Assembly: GCA_020723105.1 (NCBI GenBank)
Contig: DYJL01000019.1
Coordinates: forward strand, 1-55,614
Length of the DNA stretch: 55,614 nucleotides
DNA from: Nitrospira japonica
GTDB lineage: Bacteria > Nitrospirota > Thermodesulfovibrionia > UBA6902
Direction: 5' to 3'
In this document: piece by piece, positions 44,855-51,776 of the stretch
Layout: each line of letters opens with the position of its first letter
Numbering within the stretch: position 1 is the stretch's first letter
Notes under the pieces: generated by a model
The model's input: the letters and a program-made list of their open reading frames with translations, nothing else
Told to the model about the DNA's origin: nothing
Database searches by the model: none
Translations under genes and position numbers: made by a program

Positions 44855-45016
44855 TTAATTCAATCTTCTCTCAATAAATTCTTCGAGATACTGAACCAAC
44901 TTCGGATTGTTCACAGAGACGATATAAAAATCATCCTCCGGGTTGCGTTTATAGTATGACAAAAAATCTCTGTATAGTCTCTTGCGCATCGTATTTAACA
45001 CCATGAAGTTGTACAT
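44855..45016 (-). CDS. small conserved-looking protein, 53 residues, unknown function
   Basis: A short frame on the minus strand with a very good ribosome binding site (GAGAGGAGAAAAC before ATG). The product starts MYNFMVLNTMRKRLYRDFLS, has a charged centre (NPEDDFYIVSV) and ends VQYLEEFIERRLN. It has no membrane segment and is likely helical with one strand. It converges with bioA, 9 nt apart. I do not recognise a family. Its ribosome binding site and good composition are the reasons to call it. Confidence 0.6.
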   Translation of the reverse strand: MYNFMVLNTMRKRLYRDFLSYYKRNPEDDFYIVSVNNPKLVQYLEEFIERRLN

Positions 45017-45105
45017 GTTTTCTCCTCTCTCAAAAATCCTTTGTCTCTCTGCTTTACTTCTCGGAATATCGGTATGAAAGCTTTAGCCCAAATAGTGTAT
45101 TGTTA

Positions 45106-45130
45106 AAAAGGGATTAGGGGATAGGGAGTA
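45106..45130. repeat. dispersed 25-nt repeat, identical to 20793-20817
   Basis: The run starting AAAAGGGATTAGGGGATAGG and ending GAGTA is the same as at 20793-20817. It belongs to the GGGATTAGGGG family also seen at 311 and 12330. Confidence 0.7.
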
Positions 45131-45305
45131 TAAGAGGCAATTCGTTATATTGACAATGCGGTAGTTATATATGTTTTAATATATGGAGTTTTTTGGGGGA
45201 CCTATTGGCTGAGATACTATTATTGCCAATCACAACTTCCAGTAAGTAACAATACGTTTTCTGGAAGATATATTTGTCTATCTGCAGCAACAAATAACAC
45301 CCTTT

Positions 45306-45395
45306 GAGAGGATGCTGATATTGTTGGGGACATGGTTGAATTTAAAGCGCAGTTAGCCCTTTAAATGAAAGCAAAAATCAGATCGGCATCCTCTC
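45306..45395. repeat. 90-bp element bounded by inverted GAGAGGATGC ends
   Basis: GAGAGGATGCTGAT (45306-45319) and ATCGGCATCCTCTC (45382-45395) are inverted with one mismatch. The 62 nt between them do not encode a protein. It may be a miniature inverted-repeat element. Confidence 0.55.
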
Positions 45396-45436
45396 ATCCT
45401 GATTCGACAATTGATGAGTTCAGATAACTTCATGAT

Positions 45437-46112
45437 ATGTTCATAAGAATCATCTTATCGGCGCTATTCCTTGTCGTAGCCGTTTGGCCGGGCGCATATG
45501 CCCTTGAAATCATGCTGTCTCAGGTGTATGAGCAAGGCGTCGATGTCTCAAGCTGGCTGATGAGCGAAAAGCTTGATGGGGTGAGGGGCTATTGGGACGG
45601 CCGACAACTGCTCTCGAAAAACGGGACGCCGTTTTATCCACCATCTATCTTTGTCAGAAATTTTCCTGACTTTGCGATCGAAGGCGAAATATGGGGCGGC
45701 AGAAGAACTTTTGAGAAAACCGTCGGCATAGTCAAGAAACAGGAAATCGATAATAACTGGCTGGAGTTGAATTTTGCAGTATTCGACGTTCCGGCAGCAA
45801 CAGGAGGTTTTGAGGAACGGCTGAAGGTTGCTGAGGAGCGGCGACATACTCAAAGTCAAAAGCTATTTCGACATGGAAGCCGTTGTAATCGGTCATATTG
45901 CCGGGGCGGGAAGAAACAAGGGCAGGATGGGCTCATTGATAGTGGAATTGCCCGGCACCAAAATAAGATTCAAAATAGGCACTGGCTTTTCCGACAAGGA
46001 AAGGGAAATTCCTCCTCCTATCGGGTCGCTCGTTACCTTCAAATATTACGGGTTTTATGAATCCGGTATACCTAAATTTCCCTCTTTCCTGAGGATCAGA
46101 GAAAAATTCTAA
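45437..46112 (+). pseudogene. ATP-dependent DNA ligase, broken by internal deletion and frameshift
   Basis: The first part (45437 to about 45830) has a signal peptide (MFIRIILSALFLVVAVWPGAYA) and a ligase adenylation domain with the active lysine in MSEKLDGVRG and AIEGEIWGG. The second part, in another frame from about 45828, gives ILKVKSYFDMEAVVIGHIAG and IGSLVTFKYYGF, the OB-fold end of the same family. The middle, including the conserved EG(L/V)MLR motif, is missing. So a deletion of roughly 60-80 codons plus a frame change has destroyed a periplasmic-type ligase. Confidence 0.8.
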
Positions 46113-46201
46113 CACAGCATAAGGCCATTTTAATTTCCTCGACAGGTAGCAGTAAAAAATTAGCCACTTTATAGCGGCATCCTCCAGTTATTTCAGATTG
46201 T

Positions 46202-46813
46202 TCAGAAAGCATCTTCTGTTATAACCTCGAGTCCTAATTTAAGGATGTTTCTGTTATGAGGGTTGTCAAAAGTTGCTATAGATTTGCCCTTGTCTAATAA
46301 CTCCCTGCAAAATATTTCTGTCTTGCTGTTTGGTTCTGCATGAGGGATCAATATCTTGTCAGCAATTGCTGCAATAAAGCGATTACGCTCTAATGCTCTC
46401 TCTGACGATATACGTTTCTCTTTTTTGCTAAAGGGGGAAAGGATAAGCAATATGCCATCCTCAAGAGGTTTTTTAAATTCCGGGTTAATGCGCATTCCAT
46501 CTATGTTTCGCGCAGGGCAATAAATAATCGGCTGTTTGCCTTTGAGCAGGACATTCAGGCATTCCCGTTCCAATGGAGAATGAAAACCGCTGATGACCGT
46601 TATCCCCATATCCCTGATTTTTTTCATCAGGTCATAAGTTTTCAGAATAATGCTGCCGGGGCATTTTGAAGAACTGAAAACAGCAAGGGGCTTGTTTTTC
46701 AGGATGTCGAGGTTGCCAACGGCATCGACGGTAGCAGGCGCATATTCACCCAGATATTGATTCAATGACTGTGAGTAATAGGTATCGTCTTTATAAATTT
46801 TGACGAGTTTCAT
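46202..46813 (-). CDS. DprA/Smf-like Rossmann protein
   Basis: 203 residues similar to the core of DNA-processing protein A, which loads RecA on single-stranded DNA. Seen are LAVFSSSKCPG near 43, GITVISGFHSPLERECL near 70-86 and the ERNRFIAAIADKILIPHAE segment near 140. It lacks the N-terminal SAM and C-terminal winged-helix parts of full DprA. Short DprA-like proteins occur in defence and mobile regions, and this one lies at the edge of the methylase-helicase island. Confidence 0.75.
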   Translation of the reverse strand: MKLVKIYKDDTYYSQSLNQYLGEYAPATVDAVGNLDILKNKPLAVFSSSKCPGSIILKTYDLMKKIRDMGITVISGFHSPLERECLNVLLKGKQPIIYCPARNIDGMRINPEFKKPLEDGILLILSPFSKKEKRISSERALERNRFIAAIADKILIPHAEPNSKTEIFCRELLDKGKSIATFDNPHNRNILKLGLEVITEDAF

Positions 46814-46924
46814 TTAAAACTTCACCCCCTCGCCCTCCCGCGCCATGCGGTAATTGATGTCGTAATTGATGATGAAGTCCAGCTCCTTGGGAATCTCTAT
46901 TTCTGCAGGAGCGGTCAATGAGGC
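46814..46924 (-). pseudogene. remnant of a second Eco57I-type methylase C-terminus
   Basis: Read on the minus strand, this short open stretch encodes IPKELDFIINYDINYRMARE followed by GEGVKF and a stop. That matches the C-terminus of the methylase at 48047 (EELDFIINYDIKYRMGRE). Upstream it is closed by a stop codon within about 37 codons. It is the left-over end of a related gene, or a decayed duplicate. Confidence 0.85.
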
Positions 46925-46955
46925 CTAATGTTAGCATATTGAACTGGATCCAAAT

Positions 46956-47594
46956 TTACCGAGTTCTTTGTGGTGGCCAAAGACCTTCTTTTAATATCCG
47001 CTTTTCTATTACCTGTTCGGAAACTTCAAAATGTTTGGCAATAGCGTGAGCAATAAATTCGCGTGTCGAGTCACCCGTTGAATCCCATCCACGAAATCCA
47101 GCCTTCTCCGCAACCGAAACAGCTTCTTGCAGTTTCTCAGTCAGCTTTTCTCGCGGCACAAGCAGACGCCCGGCAAACTCGTAGGCATGCTGCTCAATCC
47201 AGTAATACTGATCATCAGGTATCTTTTGGAAAAACTCTATCCATTCCTGGATCGATGAATACTCTATGTTCGAAAATAATTCAGCATGAAGCGTAAAGTG
47301 CCCAAGTTCATGAGCTATGGAAAATCTAAGCCTGTTCTGCGCTCTTTCATCCAGAAAGTCTCCCTGATCCACTACGATGGTTTTAAGATCGCCGAGCAGG
47401 AGAGCATCGACATCGCCTGCCTCTCTCAGGCTTGCTATTGTCCTGATTTCCAGATCAAGTTCGAATTCCAGAATCTCGAATATATCAACAGGGACTGAAT
47501 CCCGCGGCCAATGTCTTGCACGAAACTCATCAGCCGTGTTTCTTATATCCTCGATCTTAATGTATGGAGCCCTTAATTCCCCTGGATCTATCAC
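46956..47594 (-). CDS. ImmA/IrrE family metallopeptidase
   Basis: 212 residues with the zinc-protease motif IAHELGHFTLHAE (HExxH near 90) and a downstream helix QHAYEFAGRLLVPREKL that supplies the third ligand. ImmA-type proteases cut the XRE repressor beside them to switch mobile or defence genes. The start is GTG at 47594, 6 nt after the XRE gene. Length is a normal single-domain size. Confidence 0.9.
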   Translation of the reverse strand: MIDPGELRAPYIKIEDIRNTADEFRARHWPRDSVPVDIFEILEFELDLEIRTIASLREAGDVDALLLGDLKTIVVDQGDFLDERAQNRLRFSIAHELGHFTLHAELFSNIEYSSIQEWIEFFQKIPDDQYYWIEQHAYEFAGRLLVPREKLTEKLQEAVSVAEKAGFRGWDSTGDSTREFIAHAIAKHFEVSEQVIEKRILKEGLWPPQRTR

Positions 47595-47600
47595 GTCTCG

Positions 47601-47978
47601 TCAACTCTTTTTAATCTTCGCTGCCAATTTTCTCATTTCTTCTTCTGTAGGTTTTTGTCCTCTCAAAGTTCTGAAAAAAGCAGGGAGCATCCTGACTACT
47701 TCTTTATCAGACATAAGGTCTTTCGGTATTATTCCGCGGTCAGCAGCAGCAAGGTCGAAGAATATATACCAGTCATCGCTTCCCTGTTTAATGCCGAGCG
47801 CTTTTGCGTATCGTTCAAGAATATCGTTATCCTGCGGAGGAGGCATTGCTCCGCGCTCAAGGCGGCTTATATTGGCGGGGTCTGACTGCGCCTGAAGACA
47901 GAAATCTCTAAGCGTTATTCTCTGCTTTTTTCTAAGGCTTTTAAAAAAGTCCCCAAAGGATTTATATTCACCCGACAT
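47601..47978 (-). CDS. XRE-family transcriptional regulator
   Basis: 125 residues with an N-terminal HTH_3 (RKKQRITLRDFCLQAQSDPA, NISRLERGAMPPP) and a C-terminal helical part. It has a strong ribosome binding site (GGGGGAAGGG). It precedes the ImmA/IrrE gene in the classic repressor-protease order. A 17-nt-arm palindrome (47994-48032) lies directly upstream and is the likely operator, so it should repress its own operon. Confidence 0.9.
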   Translation of the reverse strand: MSGEYKSFGDFFKSLRKKQRITLRDFCLQAQSDPANISRLERGAMPPPQDNDILERYAKALGIKQGSDDWYIFFDLAAADRGIIPKDLMSDKEVVRMLPAFFRTLRGQKPTEEEMRKLAAKIKKS

Positions 47979-47993
47979 AACCCTTCCCCCTCT

Positions 47994-48032
47994 GTTTGTA
48001 ATAATTGTACTATTTGTACAATTATTACAAAC
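47994..48032. promoter_or_regulatory. perfect 17-nt-arm palindrome, likely XRE operator
   Basis: GTTTGTAATAATTGTAC (47994-48010) and GTACAATTATTACAAAC (48016-48032) are exact inverted copies with a 5-nt spacer. The site is 15 nt before the XRE start codon and also 14 nt after the methylase stop codon. Position fits autorepression; it could also act as a terminator-like hairpin for the methylase transcript. Confidence 0.8.
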
Positions 48033-48046
48033 TTATTGGACCGATG

Positions 48047-51000
48047 TCAATCCCCCTCGCTCTCCCGTCCCATGCGGTATTTGATGTCGTAGTTGATGAT
48101 GAAGTCCAGCTCCTCGTCCGTGAAACCGTAGTGCTTCGCCAGCATGCGGTCGATTTCGTCGATGATGGGTTTGGAATTCTTTGGAATAATACACTGGACT
48201 GTCAGAGTATCATGCTTATATCGCATTGTACGAGTCTCTGACTTTCGATTTAAATCATTTGAAAGACGAGAAGCGAGATTACCGATCTCAGGAAAATCTT
48301 CAACAACTTTTTGCGGATCAAATCTAATATTATCTACTTCGCGTCGATTAACATGGCTGCCGTCTGATACAACATCCATAAACCATCTATAGAGAGTACT
48401 ATTAAAACAGCAGAATACCGCATCTGCCACTTTCTTAGAAGAAAAAGACATTTTTTTGAATTCAGACGGCGGGCGGAGGTGCCCTTTGCCATCTCGAACC
48501 TCTGGCACAAAGTTAAGTATTTGCAGGAAGGCGTTAACCTTGCGAGAATAGTAAGTTATAAAAGACGAGTCCTCAACATAAAATGTTGATAGAGGCTTAT
48601 CTCTATGAAATATCTTATTCCATATGCCTTCCTCAATGGGAGAACCTATTTTTGGCCAACACCCCTTAAGTTCCGGGGTGGGAGTACGGGTATACTTAAG
48701 AAGTGGAAATAAATTGGTCCTTTCCTCGGCACTCCATCTACTAAGGCGCGTGGAGTGCCCAGTGAATTGGCTGACCTTACGTGCTAATAGTAAAATTGAC
48801 AAGGTATTCTTGTCCAGTCCATCAAAAAGATGGGAGGGTCTATCATCAAATGAGCTAAATGCAATTTCTCGATGTCTAAGTGTTTCCTGTAGCTCTAAAT
48901 ATCCTTCGGTTGCAACCGATGACACTGGAACAATAAAACCTTGTCTCGATTTATCGGAAACGAGAGATTGACACCTCTCAAGAATCAAAGAATAGAGATT
49001 TCTTGTTTTGCTTGTTTTATAGCCCTTAATCATGTATTCCTTGAGATCCTTAAAATCAACATACGGTGGATTCCCAATAATCACATCAAATCCGCCGTTC
49101 TTGAGAATCCCATAGAACTCAATGAACCAATGAAACGGTTGGTGGGATTTGCGCCATTTTTCATGGGCTGTCTTTTTACGTGGATCAATCCCATATTCAC
49201 CTGCGAGATATTGATTCAGTTCATCTTCCAGCGACTTCAAACGATCTCTTAATTCCTGCTTGTCTTCCGGGGTGACCTGGCCGCCTAATTCCGTCTGCTG
49301 TTGATGGAAGATTTTAAACAGGCGGTCGACGTCCTCTGCCTGTTCTTCAATCCTCCCCATGTTGTTTTCAAAGTCCAGCTTGCTTGTGACAACCTGCTTT
49401 ACTTCATCGTATGTCGCAAAGCCGACAAGGGTATTGCCTGCGCGGATATTGAAATCAATATCGGGCAACGGCTCGATACCTTCAGCGCTGTCAATCTGGG
49501 CCACGAGTTTGAGGAACAGGCGGAGCTTGCAGATTTCAACGGCCTCTTCCATGATGTCGACGCCGTACAGATTATTGACGATTATTGATTTGTAGATAAA
49601 GTATTTGAGATTGGGATGTTCGGCAACACGATTCAATATCTTTTTGAAATCCCCGTATTTGTCGGAGCGGTGTTTCTTTTGTAGGGGCGCACCTGTGTGT
49701 GTGCCCTTGCCTGCATCGTTATCGGGGCAGACACGCAGGTCTGCCCCTACATTTATTTCCAGCTCATCAAGAAAAACCTGCATCCGTTCAAGACATCCCT
49801 CATACAACGGCTCAAGGACGTTCAACGCGGCAAAGAGAAACGCGCCTGAACCACAGGTAGGATCGAGAACGGTCACATTTTCTATCGCATGATAAAACGC
49901 CCTCAGGAGCTCAGGCCCTTCTGAGTTATAAATCACATCCTGGGCAAACTGACGGATATCGAGATTATAGGTGATAAGGTCATTGATTGACCGGACTTCA
50001 CCGCTAAGCATTTTGGTTTTAACTTCCTCATATCTTTGCCGTCTCGCAACAACTTCTCTCCATATCTCAGTCGGCAAGGCATATTCCGGTGAAGCGGGCT
50101 TGTTCCAGCCGGTACGCTTTGAGACATCAATAATGCCTGATTCAATTTCAGCAGGCAACGGCAGATCGACACCTTTTCTTACTGCTGAATAAATATAACG
50201 GTCAGGGTCGCTTTGCAGCAATTGCCAAATCGTCGAACTGGGTGAAGGGCTATTCGCCCCCACAAAGGCAATTTTACATTTCTCTTTGGCGGCATCAAAA
50301 AGAAAGGGAATAACCGTGTTCTTGCTTATATATTCTGTAATGTCTTCTTTGGTGTAATACGCCCCCATCTGTTTCTGGTTGATGTATTTTTCAAAGATAT
50401 AGCCGAGCACATCAGGATTGATCTCGTTGTCTTTCCGGAGAGGTCTTTCATCAAGATGCCACTGGTATAGATCAAAGAAGTCAAAGAGCTTTTCAAAGGC
50501 CTTATCGGATATCTCAATATGCCTGCCGTGAAGCTCTTCTATCTGATGTTTCAGGAACAAACCGCCGTTCAGGTATGGGATATCGCCGAGAAGCTTGTTG
50601 ATTGACGCGGAACGCTCACTCGCCTTCATCGCAAAACCATCAAAAAACAACGGGCAGAGGAGTTTCTTGTAGAAGAGGTCTTTTCCCTGTTCCCTGCTTT
50701 GGACCAGTTTGTTTCTCAGGTAGTCGTCATCACCGGCAAGAAATCTCTTTTTCTGAATAAAGTAAATGAACATGAGCCGGTTAAGCATGACTGATGCATA
50801 CCACCTGTGAAGCTCGTCATCGGGAATACCTTCAATGAATTCAAGGAATGAATCGTGCTCGTTTTTAAAGCGGTCGTAAAACTTCTTCGTGACCTTCTCA
50901 ACATCGAAGGCCGTCCGGGCTTTCCCGGTAACGTCAATAATGGTTATAGTCTCTTCTTCATCAAGCGTGACCGCCAAATTCCGGATTTTCTGTATCAGGG

Positions 51001-51379
51001 AATCGCCCGGCTGATTGACGTGATATGCATGTTCACGGCAGGCAGTCGGCTTGCCCGCTTCACGCTTTACCCATTGCCATATCTGAGTAGTCTTTGCGTG
51101 ATCGGAGTAGATGATTATGTGTTCATGAACGGACTTTGCGATTTGCCTCTCTATCTTGCGCCTGACAGCATAATCAGGGATATTGCCATTGCTTAGAGGC
51201 CCGCACAAAAAAGCCGCCATCCCCCGCTTCTCCGCCACTGCATTTAAGTTAAACTCGTGACCGTCTACAGATACTTCTTGACTGTTACCGTAATGGTCCC
51301 AGCCAAGCTCTTCTGTAAAGATATTCCTGAAGTCGAATTCCTGAAGAAGATTGCGGACTCGTGTGATGTCAAGGTTCAT
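48047..51379 (-). CDS. Eco57I-type/PglX-like N6-adenine DNA methyltransferase
   Basis: 1110 residues. A long N-terminal region contains YIFEKYINQKQMGAYYTKED near 345, the hallmark of COG1002 enzymes. The SAM motif LDPTCGSGAFL is near 503 and the catalytic NPPY (VIIGNPPYVDF) near 767. The C-terminal third likely recognises the target DNA. Type IIG enzymes of this build can cut as well as methylate, but no clear PD-ExK motif is visible to me; a methylation-only role beside the helicase is possible. Residues about 544-567 come from a REP-like insertion. It is downstream of a truncated dinD and the SNF2 helicase gene. Confidence 0.88.
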   Translation of the reverse strand: MNLDITRVRNLLQEFDFRNIFTEELGWDHYGNSQEVSVDGHEFNLNAVAEKRGMAAFLCGPLSNGNIPDYAVRRKIERQIAKSVHEHIIIYSDHAKTTQIWQWVKREAGKPTACREHAYHVNQPGDSLIQKIRNLAVTLDEEETITIIDVTGKARTAFDVEKVTKKFYDRFKNEHDSFLEFIEGIPDDELHRWYASVMLNRLMFIYFIQKKRFLAGDDDYLRNKLVQSREQGKDLFYKKLLCPLFFDGFAMKASERSASINKLLGDIPYLNGGLFLKHQIEELHGRHIEISDKAFEKLFDFFDLYQWHLDERPLRKDNEINPDVLGYIFEKYINQKQMGAYYTKEDITEYISKNTVIPFLFDAAKEKCKIAFVGANSPSPSSTIWQLLQSDPDRYIYSAVRKGVDLPLPAEIESGIIDVSKRTGWNKPASPEYALPTEIWREVVARRQRYEEVKTKMLSGEVRSINDLITYNLDIRQFAQDVIYNSEGPELLRAFYHAIENVTVLDPTCGSGAFLFAALNVLEPLYEGCLERMQVFLDELEINVGADLRVCPDNDAGKGTHTGAPLQKKHRSDKYGDFKKILNRVAEHPNLKYFIYKSIIVNNLYGVDIMEEAVEICKLRLFLKLVAQIDSAEGIEPLPDIDFNIRAGNTLVGFATYDEVKQVVTSKLDFENNMGRIEEQAEDVDRLFKIFHQQQTELGGQVTPEDKQELRDRLKSLEDELNQYLAGEYGIDPRKKTAHEKWRKSHQPFHWFIEFYGILKNGGFDVIIGNPPYVDFKDLKEYMIKGYKTSKTRNLYSLILERCQSLVSDKSRQGFIVPVSSVATEGYLELQETLRHREIAFSSFDDRPSHLFDGLDKNTLSILLLARKVSQFTGHSTRLSRWSAEERTNLFPLLKYTRTPTPELKGCWPKIGSPIEEGIWNKIFHRDKPLSTFYVEDSSFITYYSRKVNAFLQILNFVPEVRDGKGHLRPPSEFKKMSFSSKKVADAVFCCFNSTLYRWFMDVVSDGSHVNRREVDNIRFDPQKVVEDFPEIGNLASRLSNDLNRKSETRTMRYKHDTLTVQCIIPKNSKPIIDEIDRMLAKHYGFTDEELDFIINYDIKYRMGRESEGD
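49681..49750. repeat. 70-bp REP-like element inside the methylase gene
   Basis: The element begins GTAGGGGCGCACC and ends GCAGGTCTGCCCCTAC. It has the same ends as the element at 14156. It is in frame and adds about 23 residues (GADLRVCPDNDAGKGTHTGA and a few more) without breaking the gene. Position is between SAM motif I and the catalytic NPPY. Confidence 0.85.
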
Positions 51380-51423
51380 GAGTTGTCTCTTCAGAAGGCC
51401 CGATTAATCCCTTTGCGTCCTTC

Positions 51424-51669
51424 TCAGCTTCCACCTTTCCCTCCCTCGATCGGTTTGCCGGCGCCGGCAAAGTGATATGAAGGTTCGTTCCCTGATTGTT
51501 TACAGGAAGTTACAGCTCTGCTAATAGCATCTTCAAAGCGCCTCCATTGGCTGTATCCCAAAAGAGGCTGAAGCTCCCGCGCGCTCCAATATTCTGCGCC
51601 GTGTTCGTTGACTTTCTTTAAATCTTCAAAAGACTTATTCCCTATCGCTGCCAAATCTTTTTTTGCCAT
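51424..51669 (-). pseudogene. truncated dinD (BRO-N domain) fragment
   Basis: 81 residues from the ATG at 51669 (GGAGGGG upstream). They match the start of DNA damage-inducible protein D: NEHGAEYWSARELQPLLGYS, FEDAISRAV and FAGAGKPIEGGKG. DinD is normally about 270-290 residues; here a stop comes right after GGKG, 45 nt before the methylase start. The gene is therefore cut short, although the product might still fold as a BRO-N module. Confidence 0.75.
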
Positions 51670-51725
51670 ATCCCCTCCATTTTTTTGCATATTAATAAAG
51701 TATCATTCAAGCTATTCATTAATTT

Positions 51726-51776
51726 TATGTAACGTTAAGCCGGTTTTGTTACATATGTCAATTTATATGTAACGTT
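51726..51776. promoter_or_regulatory. TATGTAACGTT repeats upstream of dinD'-methylase
   Basis: TATGTAACGTT occurs at 51726-51736 and 51766-51776, exactly 40 bp apart, with an inverted GTTACATA at 51748-51755 between them. This layout in a short AT-rich gap between helicase and dinD' suggests an operator for a dimeric regulator. The protein that binds is unknown. Confidence 0.55.

Larger units (their letters stand above)
45017..45436. other. non-coding gap with two repeats
   Basis: This 420-nt gap has no convincing gene. It contains the 25-nt repeat at 45106-45130 and a 14-nt inverted pair at 45306-45395. It marks the start of the accessory region that includes the broken ligase and the defence genes. 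Confidence 0.6.
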
